Positions 36,663-47,003 of a DNA stretch of 64,000 nt are shown in pieces. Every line of letters starts with the position of its first letter. The stretch's first letter is position 1. The notes under the pieces were generated by a model, which did no database searches, was not told where the DNA came from, and saw only the letters and a list, made by a program, of their open reading frames with translations. The position numbers and the translations under genes were made by a program. This DNA is from Allorhizobium ampelinum S4 (lineage in GTDB: Bacteria; Pseudomonadota; Alphaproteobacteria; Rhizobiales; Rhizobiaceae): assembly GCF_000016285.1 (NCBI RefSeq), contig NC_011989.1, positions 1,677,001 through 1,741,000 on the forward strand, read 5' to 3'.

Positions 36663-37394
36663 TCCGCATCTCCTTCTATTGCCGGCCCGGCACATGCGTA
36701 GGGCGTTATTGACAAGCGCGAAGGTGTTAGCCACATCTCCGCCCTGCACGAATGCCGAATATCTCAAATGCATCAAAGGCTTGAGATGTCCGGAAATGAA
36801 ATGCCAGGGCCATTTTCAAAGAGCCATGGTCGTCGGTCGCAGCGCCGGGCTCTGAACTTGGCAACGCGGCATCGTGCAAGGGCGCGAAAAATCCCGCCTT
36901 GAAGACCGTTTCCCGATCAGAATGCGTAATGCGCACTGAAAGGGTCACTTAGGAAACGCCAGAGACCCTTTCCAGGCCATCAAGTGTTCCGCCGCAACTG
37001 CCGGTTCGCAATGTCTCCGCATCGGATGCTTGTCCGATGCCTGCGACACAATGCCATTGCCGTCCTTTATATATCGCCGCCTTTGCATGGACTGCCTTGA
37101 TTTGAATCAAGGTTGCAGAGGCTGCGGAATGTCAAACAGAGACTCGACGCAGAAGTCTATCCATCCGGCAGGCGGCATGGCGCGGCGAGCAAGACTGCTT
37201 TTCCTCGAAATGCAAAACGCTCTATCTCGCTGTTTTTACGTACTTTTGCTGGAAATAATCTGGCGCTGTCAGAAAAACGTTCCGGCAACGGAATGGCTTT
37301 TCTCATGGAGCGACTGCGCAAACCACAAATCAGGGCGGAACCCTTCCCTTAAGGAGGGGCCGTGCCGACACAAAGCCGTTGGGGGATGCCAACA
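36663..37394. other. Long gene-free spacer between hemerythrin gene and ccoN
   Basis: About 730 bases with no convincing gene. A 122-codon frame at 37030-37398 has no signal, domain or ribosome site worth calling. The only clear site is the FixK/FNR box at 37096-37109. The rest holds nothing I can support. Confidence 0.6.
37096..37109. promoter_or_regulatory. FixK/FNR-type box upstream of ccoNOQP
   Basis: TTGATTTGAATCAA matches the TTGAT-N4-ATCAA box exactly, on both strands because it is a palindrome. Members of the FNR/FixK/FnrN family activate cbb3 oxidase genes through such boxes in rhizobia. It lies about 290 bases before the ccoN ATG, which is farther than usual and implies a long leader. 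Confidence 0.8.
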
Positions 37395-39035
37395 ATGAAT
37401 TATACTTTCGAAACCATGGTTTTGGCCATTCTGGCCTTTGCCGCGCTGCTCGGGGCGGGTTTCGCCTATGACAGCCTGTTTGCTGCCCATATGTGGGTGG
37501 CCTTTTTCGTGCTTCTGGGGGCGACGGTCGTCATGTTGCGCCATATCCGGTTTGCGCCGGTGACGGCTGGCATGTCGAGTCGTGCAGCGGCGCAACCCAA
37601 GTCTGAATATTTCGACGAGGTCATTCGTTATGGCGTCATCGCCACGGTGTTCTGGGGTGTGATCGGCTTTCTTGTCGGGCTGGTCATCGCCCTGCAACTG
37701 GCCTTTCCCGATCTGAATTTCGGCCCCTGGCTGAATTTCGGGCGGCTGCGGCCATTGCACACGTCTGCCGTGATTTTTGCCTTTGGCGGCAATGCCCTGA
37801 TCATTACATCGTTTTATGTGGTGCAGCGCACGTGTCGCAGCCGTTTGTTCGGCGGCACGCTCGGCTGGTTCGTGTTCTGGGGCTATAATTTCTTCATCGT
37901 CATGGCTGCCACCGGCTATCTGCTCGGGATCACCCAGGGCCGTGAATATGCGGAACCCGAATGGTATGTCGATATCTGGCTGACAATTGTCTGGGTCGCC
38001 TATCTCATTGCCTTCCTGGGCACGATCCTGACCCGCAAGGAGCCGCATATCTATGTGGCGAACTGGTTCTATCTGGCCTTCATCGTCACCATTGCCATGC
38101 TGCATATCGTCAACAATCTGGCGATCCCGGTCTCCTTCCTCGGCGTCAAGAGCTATTCAGCCTTCTCCGGCGTGCAGGATGCGCTGACGCAATGGTGGTA
38201 CGGGCATAATGCCGTCGGCTTCTTCCTGACGGCGGGCTTCCTGGGCATGATGTACTACTTCGTGCCCAAGCAGGCCGGTCGCCCGGTCTATTCCTACCGG
38301 CTGTCGATCATCCACTTCTGGGCGCTGATCTTCATGTATATCTGGGCCGGTCCGCATCACCTGCATTATACAGCGCTGCCCGATTGGGCGCAGACGCTGG
38401 GCATGGTGTTCTCGATCATGCTGTGGATGCCGTCCTGGGGCGGGATGATCAACGGGTTGATGACGCTTTCGGGTGCCTGGGACAAGATCCGTACCGATCC
38501 GATCATCCGGATGATGGTCATGGCCATCGCCTTCTACGGCATGTCGACTTTCGAAGGCCCGATGATGTCGATCAAGACGGTCAATTCGCTCAGCCACTAT
38601 ACCGAATGGACCATTGGTCACGTTCACTCCGGCGCACTCGGCTGGGTCGGCATGATCACCTTCGGCGCGATCTACTACTTGACGCCCAAGCTCTGGCACC
38701 GCGACCGCCTCTATTCGATGCGGATGGTCAACTGGCACTTCTGGCTCGCCACGCTCGGCATCGTCGTCTATGCCGCCGTGCTTTGGGTTGCTGGTATACA
38801 GCAGGGCTTGATGTGGCGTGAATACGATGCGCAGGGCTTCCTGGTCTATTCCTTCGCGGAAACCGTCAAGGCCATGTTCCCCTACTATGTCATGCGCGCC
38901 GTTGGCGGCGGGCTCTATCTCGCCGGCAGCCTGGTCATGGCCTGGAATATCACCATGACCATTCTCGGCCACCAGCGCAACGAGGCGCCTCTTGCAGGTT
39001 CGGCCATGGCGCCTGTCCTGCAACCGGCGGAGTAA
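37395..39035 (+). CDS. ccoN: Cytochrome c oxidase cbb3-type, subunit I (CcoN/FixN)
   Basis: A 546-residue membrane subunit with about 14 helices that carries the low-spin haem b and the haem b3-copper centre where oxygen is reduced under microaerobic conditions. Conserved segments include [29 protein letters not shown] (copper His-Tyr region), [11 protein letters not shown] and [14 protein letters not shown] 37395 starts MNYTFETMV, as in rhizobial CcoN. An AAGGAGG followed by GTG at 37362 could add eleven residues. It heads a ccoNOQP run. Confidence 0.95.
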   Translation: MNYTFETMVLAILAFAALLGAGFAYDSLFAAHMWVAFFVLLGATVVMLRHIRFAPVTAGMSSRAAAQPKSEYFDEVIRYGVIATVFWGVIGFLVGLVIALQLAFPDLNFGPWLNFGRLRPLHTSAVIFAFGGNALIITSFYVVQRTCRSRLFGGTLGWFVFWGYNFFIVMAATGYLLGITQGREYAEPEWYVDIWLTIVWVAYLIAFLGTILTRKEPHIYVANWFYLAFIVTIAMLHIVNNLAIPVSFLGVKSYSAFSGVQDALTQWWYGHNAVGFFLTAGFLGMMYYFVPKQAGRPVYSYRLSIIHFWALIFMYIWAGPHHLHYTALPDWAQTLGMVFSIMLWMPSWGGMINGLMTLSGAWDKIRTDPIIRMMVMAIAFYGMSTFEGPMMSIKTVNSLSHYTEWTIGHVHSGALGWVGMITFGAIYYLTPKLWHRDRLYSMRMVNWHFWLATLGIVVYAAVLWVAGIQQGLMWREYDAQGFLVYSFAETVKAMFPYYVMRAVGGGLYLAGSLVMAWNITMTILGHQRNEAPLAGSAMAPVLQPAE

Positions 39036-39045
39036 GGAGGGCACC

Positions 39046-39777
39046 ATGTCCATTCTCGATAAACACAAAATCATCGAAAAAAATGCCAGCCTGCTGCTTT
39101 TGGGTTCGCTGCTGGTGGTTGCGATAGGCGGTATCGTCGAAATCGCACCGCTGTTCTACCTGCAAAACACCATCGAAAAGGTGGAGGGCATGCGGCCCTA
39201 CTCGCCACTCGAGCTGGCCGGTCGCGACATCTACATCCGCGAAGGCTGTTACCTCTGCCACAGCCAGATGATCCGGCCGTTCCGTGACGAAGTGGAACGT
39301 TACGGTCATTACTCCCTGGCGGCGGAATCGATGTACGACCATCCGTTCCAATGGGGTTCCAAGCGCACCGGGCCGGATCTGGCCCGGGTCGGGGATCGCT
39401 ACTCGAACGATTGGCATGTCCAGCACCTGAGCGATCCGCGCTCGGTGGTGCCGGAATCGATCATGCCGAAATACGCGTTCCTGAAAGAAACGCCGCTGAA
39501 GATCACCAATGTCTCCATGGACCTGAAGGTCAACAGCGAAGTCGGCGTACCCTATACCCAGGATATGATCGACAATGCCAAGGCCGATCTGGCTGCCCAG
39601 GCGGACCCGAATGCCGATACCACGGCGTTGCTGGCCCGCTATCCCAAGGCGAAAATCGGTGATTTCGACGGCAACCCGGCGGTCCTGTCCGAAATGGACG
39701 CGCTGATCGCTTATCTGCAAATGATCGGCACTTTGGTGGACTTCACCAAATATGACGACGCAACCGGCTACCGTTGA
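39046..39777 (+). CDS. ccoO: Cytochrome c oxidase cbb3-type, subunit II (CcoO/FixO)
   Basis: A 243-residue membrane-anchored mono-haem cytochrome c that passes electrons from CcoP to CcoN. An N-terminal anchor (about 15-32) is followed by the haem site CYLCH at C68, C71 and H72, and the IMPKYAF axial-methionine region. GGAGG lies just before ATG 39046, ten bases after the ccoN stop. Length matches FixO. Confidence 0.95.
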   Translation: MSILDKHKIIEKNASLLLLGSLLVVAIGGIVEIAPLFYLQNTIEKVEGMRPYSPLELAGRDIYIREGCYLCHSQMIRPFRDEVERYGHYSLAAESMYDHPFQWGSKRTGPDLARVGDRYSNDWHVQHLSDPRSVVPESIMPKYAFLKETPLKITNVSMDLKVNSEVGVPYTQDMIDNAKADLAAQADPNADTTALLARYPKAKIGDFDGNPAVLSEMDALIAYLQMIGTLVDFTKYDDATGYR

Positions 39778-39787
39778 GGAGGGCGTC

Positions 39788-39949
39788 ATGGAAGGAACCG
39801 AAATCTATACGGCCATGCGCCATTTCGCTGACAGCTGGGGCATGCTCGCCATGCTGCTGTTCTTCGCGGGCGCCATTCTCTTCGTCTTTCGTCCGGGCGC
39901 CAAAGAGCGGGCGGAAGATGCTGCCTCTATCCCCTTGCGGGAGGACTGA
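39788..39949 (+). CDS. ccoQ: Cytochrome c oxidase cbb3-type, small subunit CcoQ/FixQ
   Basis: A 53-residue single-helix membrane protein (helix about 17-36) that stabilises the cbb3 complex. It starts MEGTEIYTAMRHFADSWG, typical for FixQ. GGAGG sits before the ATG. Its stop is two bases before the ccoP ATG, so the genes are tightly coupled. Confidence 0.92.
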   Translation: MEGTEIYTAMRHFADSWGMLAMLLFFAGAILFVFRPGAKERAEDAASIPLRED

Positions 39950-39951
39950 TC

Positions 39952-40815
39952 ATGTCTGACAAACACATTGACGAAATCAGCGGTGTCGAAACTACGGGCC
40001 ATGAATGGGACGGCATCCGCGAGCTGAACAATCCGATGCCGCGTTGGTGGGTCTATACCTTCTACGCTACCATCGTCTGGGCCATCGGCTATACGGTGGT
40101 TTATCCGGCCTGGCCGATGCTCTCTACCAATACCAAGGGCCTGTTCGGTTATACCAACCGTGCCGCTGTCACCGCCGAGCTTGCCGACGCCAAGGCAGCG
40201 CAATCGGTGTTTACCGACAAGATCGCCGCCCTGCCGATCAAGGATATCCTGGCCGACAAGGACCTGACCGAATTCGCCACCGCTGGTGGTGCTGCGGCCT
40301 TCAAGGTCAATTGTACCCCCTGTCACGGTTCCGGTGCGGCCGGTGGCCCCGGCTATCCGAACCTGAACGACGATGACTGGCTGTGGGGCGGTAGTGTGGA
40401 TGCCATCTACACGACGCTGCAACACGGTATTCGCTACACGAGTGATCCGGAAACCCGGGCGTCGGAAATGCCGGCCTTCGCCGACATCCTGAAGCCCGAG
40501 GAAATCCGCCAGGTCTCCGCCTATGTCGTCAGCCTGACGGGCAAGCCGTCCAACGACGCATTGGTTGCGCCTGGAAAGCAGGTCTTCATGGACAATTGTG
40601 TTGCCTGCCACGGTGAAAAGGCCGAGGGCAACCGCGATCTCGGTGCGCCCAATCTCGGCGACGCCATTTGGCTGAAGGTCAAAGGCGAGCAGGAGATCAT
40701 CCAGCAGGTGGCTCATCCCAAGCATGGCGTCATGCCGGGATGGTCAGCACGTCTAGGCGATACGACAGTCAAGGAACTGACCGTCTACGTCCACTCACTC
40801 GGCGGCGGGGAGTGA
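39952..40815 (+). CDS. ccoP: Cytochrome c oxidase cbb3-type, subunit III (CcoP/FixP)
   Basis: A 287-residue di-haem cytochrome c. An N-terminal helix (about 33-53) anchors it; haem-binding CTPCH (C121, C124, H125) and CVACH (C216, C219, H220) lie in two cytochrome c domains. It accepts electrons from the bc1 complex through soluble cytochromes. The gene ends the ccoNOQP run; the fixGHIS maturation genes, often next in rhizobia, are not in this window. Confidence 0.95.
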   Translation: MSDKHIDEISGVETTGHEWDGIRELNNPMPRWWVYTFYATIVWAIGYTVVYPAWPMLSTNTKGLFGYTNRAAVTAELADAKAAQSVFTDKIAALPIKDILADKDLTEFATAGGAAAFKVNCTPCHGSGAAGGPGYPNLNDDDWLWGGSVDAIYTTLQHGIRYTSDPETRASEMPAFADILKPEEIRQVSAYVVSLTGKPSNDALVAPGKQVFMDNCVACHGEKAEGNRDLGAPNLGDAIWLKVKGEQEIIQQVAHPKHGVMPGWSARLGDTTVKELTVYVHSLGGGE

Positions 40816-40932
40816 TAACGAGCCGCCGGGGCTCAATAGTTCCGGCAGCTCTCCTTTGATCTTGCAGGAAGATGGGTTTAGCGAAGGCAGGCTAGGTACA
40901 GCATCATCCCAATTGCAGCTTTGTGCCCGATA

Positions 40933-41286
40933 TTAGACACTGTCCGACCAGATAGCCAGTTCATAGCCATCCAGGTCGCGGAAGTGAAATCGCCGACCGC
41001 CGGGAAAGGGAAAGATCGGGCGGGTTATCGTGCCGCCTGCGCTTTCCACGCTGCTCAAGGCCTGTTCCAGATCATCAGCAAACAGGATGACGAGCGGCCC
41101 GCCGGTTGCCGAGACCGGGGCCGTCGTGGTAAATCCACCTTTCAGCCGACCATCGTTGAATTCGGCATAATCCGGTCCGTAATCGGTAAAGGACCAGCCA
41201 AAGGCCGTGGCGTAGAATTGTTTTGAGGCCGAAATGTCGCGCACGTTGAATTCGATATAATCAATTTGATCGTTGCGTTGCGTCAT
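40933..41286 (-). CDS. VOC-family (glyoxalase/dioxygenase-like) protein
   Basis: A 117-residue protein with one vicinal oxygen chelate repeat (DYIEFNVRDISASKQFYATAFGWSF at 8-32 and GGRRFHFRDLDGYELAIWS at the end). Members include glyoxalases, antibiotic-resistance proteins and dioxygenases; the metal and substrate cannot be told. ATG 41286 has GGAGATGG upstream. A 10-bp palindrome lies 44 bases before its start. Confidence 0.85.
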   Translation of the reverse strand: MTQRNDQIDYIEFNVRDISASKQFYATAFGWSFTDYGPDYAEFNDGRLKGGFTTTAPVSATGGPLVILFADDLEQALSSVESAGGTITRPIFPFPGGRRFHFRDLDGYELAIWSDSV

Positions 41287-41329
41287 GCTCGACCATCTCC
41301 TCTGGATTGTATTTTCCTGCTGCACAATC

Positions 41330-41353
41330 CCTTAAACCGGTTGCGGTTTAAGG
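41330..41353. promoter_or_regulatory. Perfect palindrome upstream of the VOC gene
   Basis: CCTTAAACCG and CGGTTTAAGG form a 10-bp inverted repeat with a four-base GTTG spacer, 44 bases upstream of the VOC start. The position suits an operator for the VOC gene. No protein is known to bind it. Confidence 0.5.
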
Positions 41354-41377
41354 CGAAAATTATGCGGCACTACAAAG

Positions 41378-41515
41378 GCGCTAAAGTGAAATTTAGCGCA
41401 CTCATAGGGTGCATTGAGTGCGTGACGGTTCCCGTGACGCATAATTCTAAGACGTGGCACAATTTTTAACTGCATTGTTCATTATTTCTTACCGAAAAGG
41501 CGCAATCTTAGCGCC
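41378..41515. promoter_or_regulatory. Cluster of GCGC-containing inverted repeats upstream of the GGDEF-EAL gene
   Basis: The spacer holds GCGCTAAA-gtgaaa-TTTAGCGC (41378-41399) and GGCGC-aatctta-GCGCC (41499-41515), with further TTAGCGC and GCGCC words nearby. These are palindromic and fall between two divergent genes, so they could be operators of a common regulator. There is no direct evidence. Confidence 0.45.
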
Positions 41516-41547
41516 AAGCTCGTAAAAACACAATTATTGCGCCTAGT

Positions 41548-43569
41548 TTGAAGAATGAGATAGTCTTGTTTTCAGAAACTGCGGATCAAAAAGCATTTTT
41601 GCTGTCGTCTGCCCATAAGGCGCGGGCTTCCATGGCATTGCATGGCAGCGGAACAGCGGCAGTTTACAATGTGATGGCTGGGCTATCCACGTCCATTCTG
41701 CTTCTGGCCGAGGCGAATAACGTCAGCGTCGTTGTCGGCTGGATGACAGCGTTGGCTGTCGCGACGTTATTTCGCTTCCTGTTGTCGCGCCATCTGCTGC
41801 ACCGTCACTATGCCTCTTCCAATCCGGATGACGTGCTTCGGCTGATGTGCATCACGGCCTGCCTGCAAGGGACCGTATGGGCTCTACTGCCGACAGCGGT
41901 GGTCGATATGGACTTGCTGGGCCGTGATGCGTCTATTCTGGTGGTTATCGGCGGTCTGGTGGCGACAGCCATGTTCCGCCAGGCCGGCACCAGTCAGGTC
42001 GCCTTCAGCTACTGTATTCCGATGATTTTAGCGATATTGTGGAATTTCGCGATTCATGGTGGCATCATTGCGACCGTCTCCACGTTTAATTTCATCGTAT
42101 TGGCCATATTCATGTCGCACCTGCTGTTGAAGGCGGACAGGACATTTATGGAAAGCGAAATGGCCAAGCTGAGCAGCCAGGCCGCGACGCAATCGCTGAC
42201 CATTGCCAATGAGGACATTCACCACAAGAATTTGCGGCTGGAGGTTCTGGCCAACGGTGATCCCGTGACGGGGCTGTTCAACAGGATCTACTTCAATGGA
42301 CGACTCGCGGGGGAAATTGCTGCTGCCAAAGTCGGAAACCGGGAAATTGGCCTGTTATTGGTCAATGTCGATCGGTTCAAGCTGATCAACGATGCTTTTG
42401 GTCATCGCGGTGGAGACCAGTTTCTGGCGATCCTGGGGCAGAGGTTGAAAAATGCCGCCGGTGGTGATGCCGTCACAGCCCGGATCAGCGGTGATGAATT
42501 TGCAATTCTGTTGCGGAACGGCGACGTGCGCCAGGATTGCCGAGCGCTTGCTGAGACCGTTATCGCCGCGTCCATGGTTCCTATTGCCGTCCATGGCACT
42601 CAGGTCAGTCCTGGTTTGAGCGCCGGGATTGCGTTTTTTCCCGACCATGCGGAAAATGGTGACGGGCTGTTTACCTGTGCCAGCATGGCTTTATCGGATG
42701 CCAAGCAGGACGGTCGCGGTCAATTGCGGGAATTCGATCATCAGATCAAACAGCGCATCGATCGCCAACGGCGTATCGAGCAGGACCTGCCAGCAGCACT
42801 TCGCGACACTGCGCTCGAGACCTGGTTCCAGCCACAGGTCGATCTTGCGACGGGCAAGATCGTCGGTTTCGAGGCGCTGGTTCGCTGGTTCCATCCGGAG
42901 TTCGGGGCGATTGCCCCGCCTGAAATCGTCAATGCCGCCCAGGCCATGCAGATGTGTGAGGCGTTGACCGGTTTCGTGACAGAAAATATCTGCCAGCTGC
43001 TCAACAGGCTGAAAGAGCTAGGCATGCCGGAGACGGCTGTCGCCTTGAACGTATCGCCGCGCGAATTTGCGCTCTATGACGTATCTGTCATGCTGGACCG
43101 GATTACCACTGCCTATGGCGTCAGTCGCAACCTTCTGGAAGTGGAGATCACCGAGGAAACCATTCTGGATCTGGCGGTCGCGGGTGAACAACTGACCCGG
43201 CTTGAAAATAGCGGCTATAAACTGACGGTAGATGATTTCGGCATGGGATACTCGTCCTTGGCCTATTTGATCAGCCTGAAGATTACCCGGTTGAAGATCG
43301 ATCGCAGTTTCGTCACCGGGATCAGTAATTCTCCAAAGAACAAGGCGCTTGTTGTCGCCCTGGTCGGTCTCGGCCGTGCACTGGGTGTCGATATCGTGGC
43401 GGAGGGTGTGGAAACGGTGGCGGATGCCAGGACGTTGACCGAAATCGGCTGCACGATTGGCCAGGGCTATTATTTCTCCCGGCCCATGCCCGCCGATATG
43501 CTGCCCAAATGGCTCGACTTTAAAAAAAAGCAACTGAGTGAGAAAAAATCACGGCGCGCCGTGGCCTGA
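41548..43569 (+). CDS. Membrane GGDEF-EAL cyclic di-GMP protein
   Basis: A 673-residue protein with an N-terminal membrane region of about six helices (35-195), a GGDEF domain (about 230-390) and an EAL domain (about 415-655). The GGDEF motif reads SGDEF at 314-318, a variant first residue found in both active and inactive cyclases. The EAL motif is intact (E442-A-L), with NVSPREF, EITEE, DDFGMGYSSL, KIDRSFV and EGVET, so phosphodiesterase activity is likely. The start is uncertain: TTG 41548 gives the longest frame; the first ATG is at 41632. Confidence 0.85.
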   Translation: MKNEIVLFSETADQKAFLLSSAHKARASMALHGSGTAAVYNVMAGLSTSILLLAEANNVSVVVGWMTALAVATLFRFLLSRHLLHRHYASSNPDDVLRLMCITACLQGTVWALLPTAVVDMDLLGRDASILVVIGGLVATAMFRQAGTSQVAFSYCIPMILAILWNFAIHGGIIATVSTFNFIVLAIFMSHLLLKADRTFMESEMAKLSSQAATQSLTIANEDIHHKNLRLEVLANGDPVTGLFNRIYFNGRLAGEIAAAKVGNREIGLLLVNVDRFKLINDAFGHRGGDQFLAILGQRLKNAAGGDAVTARISGDEFAILLRNGDVRQDCRALAETVIAASMVPIAVHGTQVSPGLSAGIAFFPDHAENGDGLFTCASMALSDAKQDGRGQLREFDHQIKQRIDRQRRIEQDLPAALRDTALETWFQPQVDLATGKIVGFEALVRWFHPEFGAIAPPEIVNAAQAMQMCEALTGFVTENICQLLNRLKELGMPETAVALNVSPREFALYDVSVMLDRITTAYGVSRNLLEVEITEETILDLAVAGEQLTRLENSGYKLTVDDFGMGYSSLAYLISLKITRLKIDRSFVTGISNSPKNKALVVALVGLGRALGVDIVAEGVETVADARTLTEIGCTIGQGYYFSRPMPADMLPKWLDFKKKQLSEKKSRRAVA

Positions 43570-43709
43570 GGGAGGCCAGTCAGGGACATGAGCCCTTGGT
43601 TTTTCCGAGAATGCAAAGGGATAAAAACTTTAGCGAAATTGTTGCTTTTTTGTTCTGATTTTCGTCTGGCGCACTTCACTTTGCCTGCGGTCTTATCCAT
43701 ATTCGAACC

Positions 43710-46700
43710 ATGGCCAGATCTCCGAAAAAATCTCCCGTCCGTAACAATGACAACCCATCGCAGGATGAGGCAGGATCGCCGTATGCCGGTGGGTTTGAAG
43801 AGGCACCGCAGGCAGCTTTTGAAGGAGCGCCCTTGAGCGGGAGTGTCGCAGATTGGGTGAAACAGCTGGAAGCCGAAGCGGAAGCGGGGGGCATCGAAAG
43901 CCAACGGGAACTCGCCTCCAAGGCTGGCAAGCATCGCAAGAAGATCGAAATCGAAGCGCGCAGGCATGCCGAAAAGATAGCGCTTGAGAAGAGCACGGGC
44001 CGCAAGACTGAGGCCGCCGACCCCGTAAAGGCCGGTCGCACTGCCAAGGCCAAGAGCGAAGACGGCGGCAGTGCCATGCGCACCTCACGCGGCGTGTCCA
44101 TCGGCGCATCTTCCGACCCGGCCACGCGCGCTGCTGCCGGTCTTAATCCTGTCTCTGGCATGGACACGTCGCTTGAAGAGGCGCAGAGCCTTGCCCCCGG
44201 CGCTGTGACGGCGACCGTAGAGGCGCTGTCAGCGCTGATTGAAAGCGGCAATCCGCTGTTCAAGGGTGGTAAGATCTGGGCGCCGCATCGGCCCGCCAGG
44301 CCGGAAAAGTCCGAGGGGGGAATCCCGATCCGCATGGTGTCGGATTACGAACCGGCGGGCGATCAGCCAACGGCAATCAAGGATCTGGTGGAAGGCATCA
44401 ATGCCGGGGAGCGCAGTCAGGTTCTGCTTGGGGTGACTGGTTCCGGCAAGACTTTCACCATGGCCAAGGTGATCGAGGCGACCCAGCGGCCAGCGGTGAT
44501 TCTGGCGCCGAACAAGACGCTGGCGGCCCAGCTCTATTCGGAATTCAAGCATTTTTTCCCCGACAATGCGGTGGAATATTTCGTTTCCTACTACGATTAC
44601 TATCAGCCGGAAGCCTATGTGCCGCGTTCGGATACGTTTATCGAGAAGGAAAGCTCGATCAACGAGCAGATCGACCGTATGCGCCATGCAGCCACCCGCG
44701 CCATCCTGGAGCGCGACGATTGCATTATCGTCGCCTCGGTGTCCTGCATCTACGGTATCGGCTCGGTCGAAACCTATACGGCGATGACCTTCCAGATGTC
44801 GGTCGGCGACCGGATCGATCAGCGGCAATTGCTGGCCGACCTCGTGGCCCAGCAATACAAGCGGCAGGACATCAATTTCGTGCGCGGCTCTTTCCGGGTG
44901 CGGGGCGATACGATTGAAATTTTCCCTGCCCACTTGGAGGATGCCGCCTGGCGGATTTCGATGTTCGGCGACGAAATCGATGCGATTACCGAATTCGATC
45001 CGCTGACCGGCCACAAGACCGGCGATATGAAGTCGGTGAAGATTTATGCCAATTCGCACTATGTCACGCCGCGCCCGACGCTGAATGGGGCGATCAAGGC
45101 GATCAAGGAGGAGTTGAAGCAGCGGCTGGCCGAGCTGGAAAAGGGCGGGCGTCTGCTGGAGGCGCAAAGGCTGGAGCAGCGCACCCGCTACGATATCGAA
45201 ATGATGGAAGCGACCGGCGCCTGCGCGGGCATTGAAAACTATTCGCGCTACCTGACGGGCCGCGCACCAGGCGAACCGCCACCGACCTTGTTCGAATATA
45301 TTCCCGATAATGCCTTGCTGTTCATCGATGAAAGCCATGTCTCCGTCAGCCAGATCGGCGGCATGTATCGTGGCGACTTCAGGCGCAAGGCGACGTTGGC
45401 CGAATACGGCTTCCGGCTGCCATCCTGCATGGATAACCGACCATTGCGATTTGAGGAATGGGACGCCATGCGTCCACCAACCGTTGCGGTTTCGGCGACG
45501 CCCGGCAGTTGGGAGCTGGAGCAATCGGGCGGCGTGTTTGCCGAACAGGTTATTCGCCCAACCGGCCTGATCGATCCGCCGGTCGAAGTGCGCTCCGCCA
45601 AGACCCAGGTTGATGATGTCTTGGGCGAGATCAAGGAAACCTCGCTGAAGGGCTATCGCACGCTGGTAACGGTGCTGACCAAGCGCATGGCCGAAGACCT
45701 GACGGAATATCTGCATGAGCAGGGCGTGCGGGTGCGCTATATGCATTCGGATATCGATACTCTGGAGCGTATCGAAATCCTGCGCGATCTCAGGCTCGGT
45801 GCCTTCGATGTGCTGGTTGGTATCAACCTGCTGCGCGAGGGGCTGGACATTCCTGAATGCGGCTTCGTCGCCATTCTCGATGCAGACAAGGAAGGCTTCC
45901 TGCGCTCCGAGACCTCACTGATTCAGACGATTGGCCGTGCGGCGCGTAATGTCGATGGCAAGGTCATTCTCTATGCCGATCAGATCACCGGCTCCATGCG
46001 GCGCGCCATGGACGAGACGTCGCGTCGCCGGGAAAAGCAGGTGGCTTACAATCTCGAACACGGGATCACGCCGGAATCGGTCAAGTCAAAAATTTCCGAC
46101 ATTCTCGATTCGGTCTACGAGCGCGACCATGTCCGTGCAGACATTTCCGGAGCGAGCGGCAAGGGCTTTGCGGCGGGCGGTCATCTGGTCGGCAACAATC
46201 TCCAGGCCCATCTTTCGGCGCTGGAAAAGCAGATGCGCGATGCCGCCGCCGATCTCGATTTCGAAACCGCAGCCCGTTTGCGCGACGAAATCAAGCGTTT
46301 GAAAGAAGTCGAACTGGCCAGCATGGGTGATCCCGGCGAAAAGGCAGCGGCCCGGGCGCAAGAGCAAGCGGTGGCAGGCCAGCCTGCTAGCGGTGCTACC
46401 GATGTTTCCCGTCAGGATTCCAGTGAAACTGGCTCCTATTTCGCCAAGCCATCCCTGGATGACATGGGTCCTGGCACGGACACGGCCAAGCCACTGTTTC
46501 GCAAGAACAGCCTGGATGAAATGACTGTTGGGCGGACGGAAAAGCCTGTTCCCGGCAAGCTTCCTGAAAAGCCGGTTCCGAAAATCGGCGATTCCAAAAT
46601 CGACGATCCACGCCCCATCGTTCGCGCCAAATCTGGGGTCGGTTCCTATGAAGATGCCGGGGATCAGAAGCGCAAGACACGCACCAAGGGGAAAACTGGC

Positions 46701-46715
46701 AAGCCGGGACGGTGA
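43710..46715 (+). CDS. uvrB: UvrB excision nuclease subunit with long N- and C-terminal extensions
   Basis: A 1001-residue helicase-like subunit of the UvrABC nucleotide excision repair complex. The Walker A GVTGSGKT lies at 241-248, so about 200 residues precede the normal UvrB start; that extension is charged and low in complexity. The beta-hairpin [16 protein letters not shown] box, TIGRAARN helicase motif VI and the UVR domain ([26 protein letters not shown]) follow. A further Pro/Lys-rich tail of about 130 residues follows the UVR domain. It is complete for UvrB and long only at its ends. Confidence 0.96.
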   Translation: MARSPKKSPVRNNDNPSQDEAGSPYAGGFEEAPQAAFEGAPLSGSVADWVKQLEAEAEAGGIESQRELASKAGKHRKKIEIEARRHAEKIALEKSTGRKTEAADPVKAGRTAKAKSEDGGSAMRTSRGVSIGASSDPATRAAAGLNPVSGMDTSLEEAQSLAPGAVTATVEALSALIESGNPLFKGGKIWAPHRPARPEKSEGGIPIRMVSDYEPAGDQPTAIKDLVEGINAGERSQVLLGVTGSGKTFTMAKVIEATQRPAVILAPNKTLAAQLYSEFKHFFPDNAVEYFVSYYDYYQPEAYVPRSDTFIEKESSINEQIDRMRHAATRAILERDDCIIVASVSCIYGIGSVETYTAMTFQMSVGDRIDQRQLLADLVAQQYKRQDINFVRGSFRVRGDTIEIFPAHLEDAAWRISMFGDEIDAITEFDPLTGHKTGDMKSVKIYANSHYVTPRPTLNGAIKAIKEELKQRLAELEKGGRLLEAQRLEQRTRYDIEMMEATGACAGIENYSRYLTGRAPGEPPPTLFEYIPDNALLFIDESHVSVSQIGGMYRGDFRRKATLAEYGFRLPSCMDNRPLRFEEWDAMRPPTVAVSATPGSWELEQSGGVFAEQVIRPTGLIDPPVEVRSAKTQVDDVLGEIKETSLKGYRTLVTVLTKRMAEDLTEYLHEQGVRVRYMHSDIDTLERIEILRDLRLGAFDVLVGINLLREGLDIPECGFVAILDADKEGFLRSETSLIQTIGRAARNVDGKVILYADQITGSMRRAMDETSRRREKQVAYNLEHGITPESVKSKISDILDSVYERDHVRADISGASGKGFAAGGHLVGNNLQAHLSALEKQMRDAAADLDFETAARLRDEIKRLKEVELASMGDPGEKAAARAQEQAVAGQPASGATDVSRQDSSETGSYFAKPSLDDMGPGTDTAKPLFRKNSLDEMTVGRTEKPVPGKLPEKPVPKIGDSKIDDPRPIVRAKSGVGSYEDAGDQKRKTRTKGKTGKPGR

Positions 46716-46855
46716 ATTAAGTTGTATTTTCCGGTCCGAAAATTCGTAAAAACAAATATATAGAGAAACGCGGTGTCTCCGTGAGGCATTAAAGGTCTCT
46801 AAATTTTGTTAGAAAACGTAAAAACCGTTGACACATCTCCAGATAGATGAAAACA

Positions 46856-46933
46856 GGATTCAACCGAAAAGCCCCCCTTTCGGTTGAATCCTATAGCATC
46901 GTGTAAAAACCGAAACCGGTACGATGCTATAGG
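46856..46933. repeat. Two adjoining perfect hairpins between convergent uvrB and ggt
   Basis: A first inverted repeat GGATTCAACCGAAA...TTTCGGTTGAATCC (46856-46891, 14-bp stem, loop with C6) is joined to a second, CCTATAGCATCGT...ACGATGCTATAGG (46890-46933, 13-bp stem, 18-base loop). The two share the CC at 46890-46891. They lie in a convergent spacer and may end transcription from both sides, but they lack T tracts and look like a mobile palindromic unit. Confidence 0.7.
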
Positions 46934-47003
46934 ATCTAGCTTGCGCGGCGGTTGTTTCCGAAATTCTGTCCCAAACCTTTGTCGATTATCTCAACGCAAT
47001 TGG

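Noticed and set aside
37030..37398. 122-codon open frame in the hemerythrin-ccoN spacer
   Set aside because: It overlaps the FixK box, has no domain or signal and runs into ccoN; it appears by chance.
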